This document shows positions 1 through 9,201 of a DNA stretch of 64,000 nt, piece after piece. The stretch comes from Vibrio penaeicida. GTDB lineage: Bacteria > Pseudomonadota > Gammaproteobacteria > Enterobacterales > Vibrionaceae. Position numbers and translations under genes: made by a program. How positions within the stretch are numbered: the first letter of the stretch is position 1; every line of letters starts with the position of its first letter. The stretch is from NCBI RefSeq assembly GCF_002933855.1, contig NZ_BFAQ01000009.1:97986-161985 (forward strand), read 5' to 3'. Under the pieces are notes generated by a model. It was not told the origin of the DNA and ran no database searches. It worked only from the letters and a program-made list of their open reading frames with translations.

Positions 1-3000
1 AAGCATTGGGAAATGTCCAGCGTGAGCGGTGCTAACGATCCAACGGCTTCATTGTTGTCTTGATGAACCGAATCACGTCCATCAAAAAGCAGTATCGAAA
101 TATTGGCATCTTGCGCCATAAATGCCTGACGCTGACGCGGTAAACTCGGGTCTATAACCACCGCACAACCGCCTAACTTAAACACCGCAAGCATGGATGC
201 CACCAGCTCAATGGATCGACCTGCTGCAATACCAACTCGTTCACCAGGTACAATACCCAGAGCATCCATATCAATGGCAATTTGGCTCGCTGTTCTATCC
301 AGTTCTGCGTAGGTAATATTTTGATTCTTAGTACTCAGTGCCACTTTTTGTGGGAAGTTCTGAACCCCCTTTTCAATCAAAGCGGCAATGCTCGATTTGG
401 TGTATTTGTGTCGAACAGAGTGAGATAGCGCACCGCCAACCCCCCAGCCCTCAACCAAGCACTTGGATTGATTAGGTGTTATCGCCGATACAGAAGATAA
501 AGGCTGTGATGCCATGGATTCATAGCTTTCACTCAACTGCAAAAACAAGCAATGGAAGCTTTCCAAAAATACGGCGATTTCTTCGGGTGAATACACATCG
601 CTCCGGTATTCCCACAAAAAATGAACCTCACCGTCTTGATTGAACGACTCGCCACGCGGCACAACCAAACAATCTAAGTCGAACTTGGAGGTTTCCGAAA
701 TCATGGTTTCATCTTTGTACCAGTCCAGATCAGGTATGGCATCAACATCGATAGGCGTATCGTGAAAACCCAAAAGAACATTAAAAAACGGATTACTGAC
801 GGAAGATCTATCTGGGTTTAACGCTTCCACTATTTTTGTGAACGGCAGCTCTTGGTTGTCTTGCGCCTCATCAATCACACGTTGGGTCTCGGTAAGAAAG
901 TCAGAAACGCACAGCGTCGAATCCATCGCCTGCCGAAGCACCAAAGTGTTCACCAACATGCCGAGGGTACCGTGTGAATCTCGCCAATTTCGGTTAGCAA
1001 AAGCAGAGCCAAACGTGAGGTCTTGTTGCCCTGAATATCGCCACATACAGAGATAAAGTACAGCGGAAGTAAAGGCGAATGGCGTCATGCCGAGCTGCTG
1101 ACATTGATGCTCCATTGATGACCACTGGGCTTTGGTAAACACCATTTTTTGATGCCCACCAGAAAAACCGAGGGAATGGGATTGCTTGCCAAATAGCGTG
1201 ACACCTTGAGGGCTGCCTTCTAGCTTACCTTTCCAGTAATCCAGCTGTTCGGTTGCTTCTTTCGACTCTAACCATGCCTGTTGCGCCACATGAAAATCAT
1301 AATATTGCGCGACAGGTTCTGGCGTCCATTTGGCATCGCTAGATTCCTTACCATGTGAGTAAGCGCGGTACGCTTCCATCATTTCCCGAGTAAATTCGCT
1401 GCCGCTCCAACCATCGTGAATAATATGATGCTCTTGGTGCAACAGCACGTGATCGGTAGGGCTAAATCGGATTAATACGAACTCGGCAAGAGGTAGCGCT
1501 GAAAGATCGGAAATACCTGGCAGTTCTTGAGTCAACACACGGTCAATAACGGCTTTTTTATCTAGGACTATGTTGCCATTTGAGCCAGCTTCAGCGTGCT
1601 CTATGACCGATTCGGCTTCAATTACCTTGAGCTTCATTTCGAAACTGGGCAGCACAGTTTGCATAGGTTCACCAGATTCATCGTTGAAAATGGTTCGATA
1701 AATATCATGACGAGCAAACAAGGCGTTGAGCGATTTTTCCAATGCATGAATGTTCAATTCACCCGAAAAGTGAATCGCCGCTTCCGCGAGGTAGGCTTTA
1801 CTCTCCGGTTGCTGCTTGGACATATACCAAGCCACTAACTGTTGGCTTGATAAATCGAACATTTCTGGTCTGTTTTGGTGTTGAACTAAAGCTTTTGAAA
1901 TAGCTTCGGTTTTTGAATTAGCACCAGTTTTTGAATTGGCATCGGCTATAGGAGTTAAACCCTTCGCAGAGATAAGATTCTCAATCCCTGAAATGGTTGG
2001 GTTTTCCCTAAACTCGCGCATGCTCAAGCTGCAATTGAAAACTCGGTTTATTTGGTTGATCAACCGAATGGATGCAATCGAGTCGCCCCCTTTCTGATAA
2101 AAATGATCATCATCGGCTAAATCTACTCCCCCAAGTTCTGATACAAACAGTGCTTTTAGAGCATTATCACTTTGCGTGACAACCTCTTTTGAATCAGCAA
2201 GATGAATGTTTTGAATAGCCAAGCGATCGACTTTCAAGTTTGCCGTTAGTGGCATGGAATCCAGCCATTGAAACACTCTTGGTAAATGGCTTTCAGGCAA
2301 CATTTCGGTTAGTTGCTGGCGTACATGATCGGTTTCATCACCTGTGACTTTTTCGTTTCCGGAGATAAACGCCGCCAGATACTTATTGCCACCTGCGTCA
2401 TGCTTGACCACAACACACGCGTTTTCTACCGTTTGAAGCGACTTGAGGCTTTGCTCGATCTCTTCAAGTTCCACTCGATTGCCACGAATTTTAACTTGAT
2501 GATCTTTTCGCCCAACAAAATGCAGCTCTCCCTTCGAGTCCAATTTCACTAAGTCGCCGGTTTTATACCAAGTCCGACCATCTTGACGTTGTTCAAACGA
2601 TTTGGCGGTCTGACTCGGGTTGTTTATATAGCCTAAAGATAACCCCACCCCAGTTGCCCAGAGCTCCCCTACTTCATCCGTATCAACGGGAGCGCCACTG
2701 TCCCCAACAACCAAAACCTCGGTTCGGTCAATTGGCTTGCCCAAGGTGATTGGCTCGGCATCCTGCACTGAATGTAACGAGGTACAAATCGACATTTCCA
2801 TCGGACCATAGCCATTAAAAACGCTGCACTTTTGGGTCCATTGCCACAACAAGCTTGGGTCGGCAACATCTCCAACAGATGCCATGGCTTTTAATGCGTA
2901 TGAACGGCTGATGTCCAAGTAAGGCAACATAGTTGAAGGAAAAATAGCGTGCGTGACCTGCTTTCGAGCTACAAATTCTGCCAACGCATCCGGTGCTGTG

Positions 3001-3719
3001 CGGTCATCTTCTGGAATGATCACCAATTGAGCGCCATTAGTCAGAGCCAACAGCCATTCAAGTGTCGCGGAGTCAAACCCTAACGATGCGTAATGGAGGA
3101 CAGTGGAACTGGCATCGAGCCTCATCTTTTTGCTGAGTGAAAAACTGGTATTGAGTAAACCAAGGTGTGTTAATGCCGCGCCTTTTGGTACTCCTGTTGA
3201 TCCAGAAGTATGAAGAATGCACGCCACATCATGAACTTTTGGAGAACGACCATCTGCAAACGAAGGGTCTTCCGAAACTCTTAAGTTTTTAATTAATCCT
3301 CTTTTCACATATGGGTCATCGCCGTGATTGGAGAGGTCACTAAATGTATTGTCTTCATCGCAAATCAGATAGTCGCAGTTCGCGTTTTCATACATATAAC
3401 GCTTTCTGTCTGCTGGCTGGTTGGGGTCAATAGGCACATAGATTGCCCCAGCTTTAAGGACACCGAGCATGGCAATGATCATGTCATTTCCACGCTCAAG
3501 TGAAATACCAACAGACAACACAGAAGCCGACGATTCGTTTTGTATCAAGCTAATGTGATAGGCAACATTGTTGCTAAGAACATCAACCTGTGCATAGGTT
3601 AAAAATTCAACATTATCATCTAAGGCAGGGGAATCAGGAGAAAGACGTACGTTATCTATAAATATACTTACGATTGAGTCAGTTATGGATTTTTTGTTTT
3701 TTTTATCGTTTGAAGTCAT
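1..3719 (-). CDS. Non-ribosomal peptide synthetase, partial (A-PCP-C-A...)
   Basis: The reading frame is open from an ATG at 3719 down to base 1, so about 1,240 residues are visible and the C-terminus lies outside the window. An adenylation domain comes first, with the A3 phosphate loop reading LHTSGSTGVPKG near 3190-3220 and the A5 motif reading YGPME instead of the usual YGPTE near 2790-2810. A carrier domain follows with GGDSIAS near 2070-2090; the serine at about 2080 should carry phosphopantetheine. Next is a condensation domain with an intact HHIIHDG motif at 1411-1431, then the start of a second adenylation domain (below about 430). The PCP-C linker holds a three-copy 18-bp repeat. The enzyme should assemble a peptide in the cytosol. 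Starting directly with an A domain suggests an initiation module. The product cannot be predicted. It is divergent from an ATP-grasp-like gene. Confidence 0.93.
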   Translation of the reverse strand, partial: MTSNDKKNKKSITDSIVSIFIDNVRLSPDSPALDDNVEFLTYAQVDVLSNNVAYHISLIQNESSASVLSVGISLERGNDMIIAMLGVLKAGAIYVPIDPNQPADRKRYMYENANCDYLICDEDNTFSDLSNHGDDPYVKRGLIKNLRVSEDPSFADGRSPKVHDVACILHTSGSTGVPKGAALTHLGLLNTSFSLSKKMRLDASSTVLHYASLGFDSATLEWLLALTNGAQLVIIPEDDRTAPDALAEFVARKQVTHAIFPSTMLPYLDISRSYALKAMASVGDVADPSLLWQWTQKCSVFNGYGPMEMSICTSLHSVQDAEPITLGKPIDRTEVLVVGDSGAPVDTDEVGELWATGVGLSLGYINNPSQTAKSFEQRQDGRTWYKTGDLVKLDSKGELHFVGRKDHQVKIRGNRVELEEIEQSLKSLQTVENACVVVKHDAGGNKYLAAFISGNEKVTGDETDHVRQQLTEMLPESHLPRVFQWLDSMPLTANLKVDRLAIQNIHLADSKEVVTQSDNALKALFVSELGGVDLADDDHFYQKGGDSIASIRLINQINRVFNCSLSMREFRENPTISGIENLISAKGLTPIADANSKTGANSKTEAISKALVQHQNRPEMFDLSSQQLVAWYMSKQQPESKAYLAEAAIHFSGELNIHALEKSLNALFARHDIYRTIFNDESGEPMQTVLPSFEMKLKVIEAESVIEHAEAGSNGNIVLDKKAVIDRVLTQELPGISDLSALPLAEFVLIRFSPTDHVLLHQEHHIIHDGWSGSEFTREMMEAYRAYSHGKESSDAKWTPEPVAQYYDFHVAQQAWLESKEATEQLDYWKGKLEGSPQGVTLFGKQSHSLGFSGGHQKMVFTKAQWSSMEHQCQQLGMTPFAFTSAVLYLCMWRYSGQQDLTFGSAFANRNWRDSHGTLGMLVNTLVLRQAMDSTLCVSDFLTETQRVIDEAQDNQELPFTKIVEALNPDRSSVSNPFFNVLLGFHDTPIDVDAIPDLDWYKDETMISETSKFDLDCLVVPRGESFNQDGEVHFLWEYRSDVYSPEEIAVFLESFHCLFLQLSESYESMASQPLSSVSAITPNQSKCLVEGWGVGGALSHSVRHKYTKSSIAALIEKGVQNFPQKVALSTKNQNITYAELDRTASQIAIDMDALGIVPGERVGIAAGRSIELVASMLAVFKLGGCAVVIDPSLPRQRQAFMAQDANISILLFDGRDSVHQDNNEAVGSLAPLTLDISQC
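1891..1944. repeat. 18-bp tandem repeat x3 in the NRPS linker
   Basis: Three consecutive 18-bp units start with GCTTTTGAA or GTTTTTGAA on the + strand. In the NRPS frame they encode a six-residue repeat rich in Ser-Lys-Thr/Ala. They lie between the carrier and condensation domains, so they lengthen a flexible linker without shifting the frame. Confidence 0.75.
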
Positions 3720-3779
3720 CTGCCACTGCCTATCTTTTTGATACAAAAATTTACATATTCTTATACAATATCCCGAAGT

Positions 3780-3807
3780 TTGTAAACGACTTGTTAAAGT
3801 TTATAAT
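3780..3807 (+). promoter_or_regulatory. Candidate sigma-70 promoter for the ATP-grasp gene
   Basis: A perfect TATAAT at 3802-3807 follows a TTGTAA -35-like hexamer at 3780-3785 with a 16-bp spacer, about 90 bp upstream of the ATG at 3898. The 178-bp divergent gap (3720-3897) must also hold the NRPS promoter. Confidence 0.4.
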
Positions 3808-3897
3808 GGTTTGCTCATAAAACTAATTTTTGTCTTACATCACCTGATTCATTTCAATATAAAACAATAAGTTAAGTGAATATCTCGGAGTAACAAT

Positions 3898-5214
3898 ATG
3901 CAATCAAGCACATTCTGGTTTGACTATTTTGAAGAGAATCCTTTGGCAGATGACTTGGCGGATGACATCAGACATAACGGGGCAAGCAGCCGATTTTCTC
4001 GTCCTGATTGGCATTTGCTGATGACACCTATCGTATATCCCAACGATGTGATTAAAAAACAGACAAATATGCTAAGCCAATTGTTCGGCATTATAGAGAG
4101 CCTTCCTAAGATTGCTTTTGACGGAAATGTGCGAGATTTTTTAGCCGCTGCAGGGTTTCGTGACGAAACAGTCATTTCCTTAGCAGAGCGGTTATCCTCT
4201 AGAACTGGTTTGATTCCTTGTCGATGGGATATTTTAGACAATGGAACCGATTGGAAAGTCATGGAAGTGAACGTAGGCGGAGCCATCGGTGGTTTTGCTT
4301 ACGATGGCATTCAAACGCTATACGATGAGGCATTAGCTCAAGAAAAACAGGACACACCTTCAGTGGTTATTGAAGAGTATTGGCGATCGCCCTACTCCCA
4401 CATTACACCCAAAATTGAAGACAAACTGGCAGATCTCGAAAAGCCACTGCTGATAGTTGTCGACGACGCGCTTCAGTTTCAAGAAAGCCCTCTAGTGGCA
4501 AACAGTGCGTCTGGAGCATTAAGTACACGGCTCAACCAAGACATCATCGCCATTCCCCATACAAAACTTAGTGATGTCATCGATTCACATGATGGCTGCG
4601 TATTGGTTTTCGAAGTGTTTACGTTAAGTGATATTGCACGTTCATCCGACGACAGCTATGCGCCGTATTTGGACGGATTAGATAGTGGGAAAGTTCATTC
4701 CGTTATTCACCCTTTAAGCGAAGTCTTCATGAGTAAAGCCATTCTAGGGTTACTTAGGGAAGAGCGTGTTCAGACAAAGCTCACTAAGGATCAAAACAAC
4801 ACAGTTGAAACCTTGATCCCCAATACGTTTATTGTATCTGAGGAAAATCTCAACCACCTTCTCGACTTGAACCAGAATGACTGGGTAATTAAAGACGCCA
4901 TTGGCTACGGTGGACACGGCGTCTTTTGCGGTTGGGAGTGTAATCCTGAAGAGTGGGTCGCATTGCTAAATAAAGCGACGCTGGCAGAATCACCGACAGC
5001 CATTATGCAGCAAAGAATACAAGGCAAGCGCGAAGCTGCCATTTCGATGACCCCCAAAGGTGTTTTTGTTGAGTCGGACGAAGCCTCGGTGTTAGGCGTA
5101 TTTATGTTAGGGGAAGAATTTGGCGGGGGTTGTGTACGCCAATCTCTTTCTGGAAAAGGCGTAGTATGTACGGCCAATCAAGCCGCGCTCGGTGTTATGA
5201 GAGTTCAGAAATGA
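3898..5214 (+). CDS. ATP-grasp-like protein of an NRPS cluster
   Basis: The protein has 438 residues; the ATG follows a CGGAG ribosome site six bases upstream. The middle (around residues 110-140) reads CRWDILDNG then MEVNVGGAIGGF, and the C-terminal third has KDAIGYGGHGVF and a glycine-rich VFMLGEEFGGGC stretch. These glycine loops and acidic/Asn metal-ligand-like positions resemble ATP-grasp ligases of the glutathionylspermidine-synthase type, which join a carboxylate to an amine using ATP. I infer this from motif style only, not a firm family match. It is divergent from the NRPS and convergent with an MFS gene, so it may tailor or extend the peptide. It has no signal peptide, so it is cytosolic. 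It could also be a wholly uncharacterised enzyme. Confidence 0.6.
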   Translation: MQSSTFWFDYFEENPLADDLADDIRHNGASSRFSRPDWHLLMTPIVYPNDVIKKQTNMLSQLFGIIESLPKIAFDGNVRDFLAAAGFRDETVISLAERLSSRTGLIPCRWDILDNGTDWKVMEVNVGGAIGGFAYDGIQTLYDEALAQEKQDTPSVVIEEYWRSPYSHITPKIEDKLADLEKPLLIVVDDALQFQESPLVANSASGALSTRLNQDIIAIPHTKLSDVIDSHDGCVLVFEVFTLSDIARSSDDSYAPYLDGLDSGKVHSVIHPLSEVFMSKAILGLLREERVQTKLTKDQNNTVETLIPNTFIVSEENLNHLLDLNQNDWVIKDAIGYGGHGVFCGWECNPEEWVALLNKATLAESPTAIMQQRIQGKREAAISMTPKGVFVESDEASVLGVFMLGEEFGGGCVRQSLSGKGVVCTANQAALGVMRVQK

Positions 5215-5232
5215 TGCTGGTTGGCTACGTCC

Positions 5233-6483
5233 TTACGTTGCCGCGTTTGCTGGCTCAGAAGCTTGGTTAAGCATAGGGCTTTTGTAAAAGAACAATGCCC
5301 CGATGGCAAGCACAATGCAAATAAGCCATATATTCACTAATCCGATGTAAGCCGCACCAAAACCACACATAAGCGATCCAATTACCCCTCCGATTCTCAT
5401 CACCAAAGAATTGAGCGAGTCTACCGTCGAGCGCACACTGTCATCTGTGGAGTGATGCAACAGCTGGTTGTACGCAGACTTGCCGAGATGATTGGTAAAG
5501 TCGTAACAGATAAAAAGGAGCACAAACATCACAACGTTGCCAGACAACGCAAAAATAGTGGCAGCGATAAGGCGAATAGCGACACTGACCATAAGCACCT
5601 TACCCATTTGCTGATCAAACTTATCGCATAACCAATTCGTCATTACAGCCGCTAGACTTCCTAAGTAAAAAGTAACGGCATACGTTAATCCATAAACCCA
5701 TTCTAATGGTTGCCCATCTGACAATTCTTCAAACCTAACTGGCCAAAACTTCTCGATGGCACTGGCGATGGGAATGGTAAGAAACATCGCGAACAATATT
5801 CGCCAAAGCACTGGGTGTTTCGCCGCATCAATCCCACTTTTCATTTGAGTCGGCACACTTGTAAGCAATGCAAATGAAAAAGGCTTAAACTCTCGCTGCT
5901 CTTTAATCCAAAGCAATGCGATAACGAACACCAATGCTAAACAGACCAATCCAGCCCACAAAGACACATCGTAAAGTTGCCGCGCCTCATAACCGAATTC
6001 AACGCCACCGTACATAATGCCAGCACCAATTAAAGCGCCAGTGGCTGCAAAAAAGCTGCTTCTAGCACTCACTCTCGCAAAACCCGCTTGCAAGGTAATA
6101 TCCCCTTCACTTTCGTTAAAGGATTCAACAAACCAGGCTGTAAGTGTGCCAGAGCTAATGGCGATACTGGCTCCCCACAAAAACATCGAAACAACACCAC
6201 CAATAAAGCTTGGGATAAACAGCAGCACAAGATAAGACAGTATGCTAAACAGAATCGAGATCAGGAATACTTTCTTACGCCCAACTTGATCGGCCAAACC
6301 GCCCGTTGGCAATTCAAGCACCATGACTGTAATCCCCATGGTCGCCATGATCATTCCGATTTGAGGGATACTCATCCCAAACCCCAAAAGCAGCGGTGTC
6401 ATTATTGGAATCACTAAAAACTGGGAGATAAAAAATAGCCCCATAAAGAGACCATATCGATGACTAAGCTGAATTCGATTCAT
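5233..6483 (-). CDS. MFS transporter, copy 1 of a paralogous pair
   Basis: The protein has 416 residues with about 12 hydrophobic segments. The MFS signature between TM2 and TM3 reads GGLADQVGRKKVF (residues 61-73), the canonical G-x-L-a-D-r-x-G-r-k motif. It ends 18 bp after the convergent ATP-grasp gene and starts 261 bp from the divergent JmjC gene. It closely matches the gene at 7711-8961 along its whole length, and both are 416 residues. Likely roles are efflux of the NRPS product or uptake of a precursor across the inner membrane. The substrate is unknown. Confidence 0.85.
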   Translation of the reverse strand: MNRIQLSHRYGLFMGLFFISQFLVIPIMTPLLLGFGMSIPQIGMIMATMGITVMVLELPTGGLADQVGRKKVFLISILFSILSYLVLLFIPSFIGGVVSMFLWGASIAISSGTLTAWFVESFNESEGDITLQAGFARVSARSSFFAATGALIGAGIMYGGVEFGYEARQLYDVSLWAGLVCLALVFVIALLWIKEQREFKPFSFALLTSVPTQMKSGIDAAKHPVLWRILFAMFLTIPIASAIEKFWPVRFEELSDGQPLEWVYGLTYAVTFYLGSLAAVMTNWLCDKFDQQMGKVLMVSVAIRLIAATIFALSGNVVMFVLLFICYDFTNHLGKSAYNQLLHHSTDDSVRSTVDSLNSLVMRIGGVIGSLMCGFGAAYIGLVNIWLICIVLAIGALFFYKSPMLNQASEPANAAT

Positions 6484-6688
6484 CCACGTATCCGTAAATT
6501 ATTGGCATTTTCCGCTCACTTTGCCCTATTGGGAATTGGAGAAAAGTGGCATTTAAAGTTTTGATGATGAAGGTAATTACGATTAAAGATACAAAGTAAC
6601 ACCACTAGAGAATAACGCTTTGATCACAGTTAAAACAACATCAATTATCATTTCATTAAAAAAGGTATAACATTTCCGGCGATTAAAA

Positions 6689-6707
6689 TTGAACCGTTTT
6701 CGGTCAA
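6689..6707. promoter_or_regulatory. Inverted repeat in the MFS/JmjC divergent promoter
   Basis: TTGAACCG at 6689-6696 faces CGGTCAA at 6701-6707 across a TTTT loop. It is an imperfect dyad about 40 bp upstream of the JmjC start, in the 261-bp gap between divergent genes. It could be an operator; no local regulator gene is apparent. Confidence 0.3.
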
Positions 6708-6744
6708 ATGAGACGAATTCCTCACCTTATTGGAGCCAGTATTT

Positions 6745-7692
6745 ATGGATACAGCAGAGAAAATAGCGGAAGAACACGTTTTCAAACACGTTCCAGGTAT
6801 GGACTCGGCTCAGAATATTGAAACGGTTTATGCAGACAGTCTGACTCCTAAAGCGTTTTACTCTCAATACGTTGCCCAAAACAGACCTTGTCTAATTAAG
6901 GGAGCGATAAAGCATTGGCCGGCGATGGAGAAATGGCGCAGCCCCGAGTACTTACTTGAAAAATGTCGTGATGTCCCTACTCCTCACTACCCTCATATGA
7001 ACTACGAAAGCCCAGAGCGAATGGGAGAAGGGCGAGAAGTAAAGCCTTTCCATGAAGTGCTAGAAATGCTGCAATCAAGTGATACAGGGATTCTGAGTGC
7101 TCCCTCGGTCGTATTGAGCGAAAAACCCTTTGATGTATTGTCTACCGACACCGATGGCTACCCTTTTCTACCCAACCCAAAGCCTCCCATTGCTTACCCA
7201 AAATCGAGAGCATTCATGTATAAGGGGGCAGGAACGGGCTGGCATTTTCATGTAACGGATGAAACCCTCATGAGCCAAGTAGTTGGTTCTAAGAAAGTCG
7301 GCTTACTACCGCCAGATAAACTCACCGATGATCTTGTGTTTGATGCATTTAAAGCCGATGCCTACCTTGAAAATGGTACCTGTTTTGATGCCAGCCGAGC
7401 TTCTCAATTGAAACCGTATACCGCAATAGTAGAGCCTGGTGATGCTATGTATATTCCACCCTTTTGGTGGCATGGTGTTGAACCAACTGACGGTAATTTT
7501 GGCATTACCGTCGCTCAATGTTGGCGCTCACCCCTGCATGTGATGGGCGATCTGTCTTACCCGACGGTGAGAAAAATATGGAAGAAGGGTTACAGCGAAT
7601 TAGGAAAAGTGACCTTTCTTATTACGGGGTTAGGCATCGCCAGCTTGTTTGCCCAAGCATGGCGATTCATAAGTAAACCTTTTCGAACTTAG
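6745..7692 (+). CDS. JmjC/cupin-8 type Fe(II)/2-oxoglutarate oxygenase with C-terminal membrane segment
   Basis: The ATG at 6745 has TGGAG nine bases upstream, giving 315 residues; an upstream TTG in frame is less likely. The N-terminal part has RPCLIKGAIKHWPA, the typical cupin-8 entry motif. The core has GTGWHFHVTDE (metal-ligand region), then VVGSKKVGLLPP, then EPGDAMYIPPFWWHGV, which supplies the distal histidine. Family members hydroxylate proteins or small molecules using Fe(II), 2-oxoglutarate and O2. A hydrophobic stretch near the C-terminus (FLITGLGIASLFAQAW) could anchor it in the inner membrane, which is unusual. It lies between two paralogous MFS genes, so modification of a carrier-bound or transported peptide is a reasonable inference. 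Confidence 0.8.
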   Translation: MDTAEKIAEEHVFKHVPGMDSAQNIETVYADSLTPKAFYSQYVAQNRPCLIKGAIKHWPAMEKWRSPEYLLEKCRDVPTPHYPHMNYESPERMGEGREVKPFHEVLEMLQSSDTGILSAPSVVLSEKPFDVLSTDTDGYPFLPNPKPPIAYPKSRAFMYKGAGTGWHFHVTDETLMSQVVGSKKVGLLPPDKLTDDLVFDAFKADAYLENGTCFDASRASQLKPYTAIVEPGDAMYIPPFWWHGVEPTDGNFGITVAQCWRSPLHVMGDLSYPTVRKIWKKGYSELGKVTFLITGLGIASLFAQAWRFISKPFRT

Positions 7693-7710
7693 AAATTTGG
7701 TTCTGTTGAT

Positions 7711-8961
7711 TTACGCAGTGACAGGTTCTTCAATCTTAGGTTGGTTAAGCACCCTACTTTTGTAGATCAACAGCGCACCTGCTGAAATAACGACACAAGC
7801 AAGCCACACGTTTGTTAAACCAATATGTTCTGATGCAAAGCCACAAAGCAAAGACCCAACAACGCCACCAAATCTCGTTGTCAGTGAAGAGACCGAATCG
7901 ATAGTAGATCGGATTTCGTCGTCGGCTGATTGATGCAATAACTCGCTGTATGCAGAACCACCCAGTTGATGAAATAACTCGTAGCACATGAGAAAAGCGA
8001 TAAACAAGTAGAGGTTCCCGCTTAAAGCAAACGCCGATGCAGCGATCATCCTTAGCAAAACACTCACAAATAGTACTTTACCCAATTGATGGCTAAGTTT
8101 CTCCGACAACCAATTAGTCATCATCGCGGCCAAGCTTCCTAAGCATAATATAGCGGTATAGGTTAAGCCATACGCCCACTCTAATGGGTTGTTACCGGAC
8201 AGCGCTTCAAATTGAATCGGCCAGAATTTCTCGATTCCACTCGCAACAGGAACTGTAAGAAAGAGTGCCAATAGAATGCGCCACAGTACTGGGTGCTTTA
8301 CGGCTTTCACACCACTGGTAATCTGGTTAGGTAACTGGGCAAAAACTTTCACAGAAAGAGAATCGAAGTTTCGATCTTCTTTAATCCAAAATTGAGTAAT
8401 CACGATGACGGCAAAAATAATGACCATTGCCAGCATGATCAAAAAGTTGTAAAGCGTGATAGCACTGTATCCGAGCTTCTCACCAATGAACATAACTGCC
8501 GAACCCGATAACGCTCCTAATGCACCAAGTAAGCTCGAATGGAAACTCACACGCGCAAAACCCTTTTGCAGGGTCATCTTCCCTTCAGCTTTGTTAAATT
8601 GTTCAACAAACCAGGCATTTAAAGTGCCTGAATTAAGTGCAATGCTCGTTCCCCAGAGAAACATGCCTATCACTCCGCCAATAAAACCCTGAAACATAAG
8701 CAAACATAGATAAGCAAGAACACAAAACCACATCGAAAACGTGAACACTTTACGTCGTCCAATTTGATCGGCTAAGCCACCTGTCGGTAATTCAAGCAGA
8801 ATAACGGTCATGCCCATAGTCGCCATGATAATACCGATTTCCGGTAGACTCATGCCAAAAGCCATTAATAAAGGAGTGAGTATCGGGATAAAAAGAAACA
8901 GTGAAAACAGGAAAAGCCCGGTAAACAACCCCATAAAGTGGCTTAGTTGCGATTTATTCAT
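7711..8961 (-). CDS. MFS transporter, copy 2 of a paralogous pair
   Basis: The start at 8961 (MNKSQLSHFMGLF) matches the start of the paralogue at 5233-6483 and gives the same 416-residue length; an in-frame ATG at 8994 would add 11 residues absent from copy 1. The MFS motif reads GGLADQIGRRKVF. Features such as KHPVLWRIL, EKFWPI and LEWAYGLTY are shared almost unchanged with copy 1, so the pair arose by duplication and has diverged. The substrate is unknown, and involvement with the NRPS/JmjC products is inferred from location. Confidence 0.85.
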   Translation of the reverse strand: MNKSQLSHFMGLFTGLFLFSLFLFIPILTPLLMAFGMSLPEIGIIMATMGMTVILLELPTGGLADQIGRRKVFTFSMWFCVLAYLCLLMFQGFIGGVIGMFLWGTSIALNSGTLNAWFVEQFNKAEGKMTLQKGFARVSFHSSLLGALGALSGSAVMFIGEKLGYSAITLYNFLIMLAMVIIFAVIVITQFWIKEDRNFDSLSVKVFAQLPNQITSGVKAVKHPVLWRILLALFLTVPVASGIEKFWPIQFEALSGNNPLEWAYGLTYTAILCLGSLAAMMTNWLSEKLSHQLGKVLFVSVLLRMIAASAFALSGNLYLFIAFLMCYELFHQLGGSAYSELLHQSADDEIRSTIDSVSSLTTRFGGVVGSLLCGFASEHIGLTNVWLACVVISAGALLIYKSRVLNQPKIEEPVTA

Positions 8962-9157
8962 TGAGATTCCATTCTGAGAGAGGAAGACATCCACAAATCT
9001 CCCTCTGAACGGGGTAATTTATGAGATAGAACACATAACAGTGAGGCAATTTTATACCCCCACCTATTAATATCCAACTGATTTTATAAAGAACTTTCTT
9101 ATTTGATTTAGTACGTATACTCAAGTGGTCTATAGATAAAGGTTCCAGAAAAAACAA

Positions 9158-9183
9158 AAGCCCCCTGATCTCTCAGAGAGCTT
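9158..9183 (-). terminator. Rho-independent terminator of the first YfaZ-like gene
   Basis: On the minus strand AAGCTCTCTG pairs with CAGGGGGCTT (with G-U pairs) around a six-base loop and runs into TTTTGTTTTTT. It lies just after the stop at 9202. Confidence 0.7.
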
Positions 9184-9201
9184 CAAATATCACCGATTGA
9201 C

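Noticed and set aside
6641..6660. Fur-box-like AT sequence before the JmjC gene
   Set aside because: Only one half resembles the consensus, and no iron-uptake receptor is present, so an iron link for the NRPS locus is not supported.
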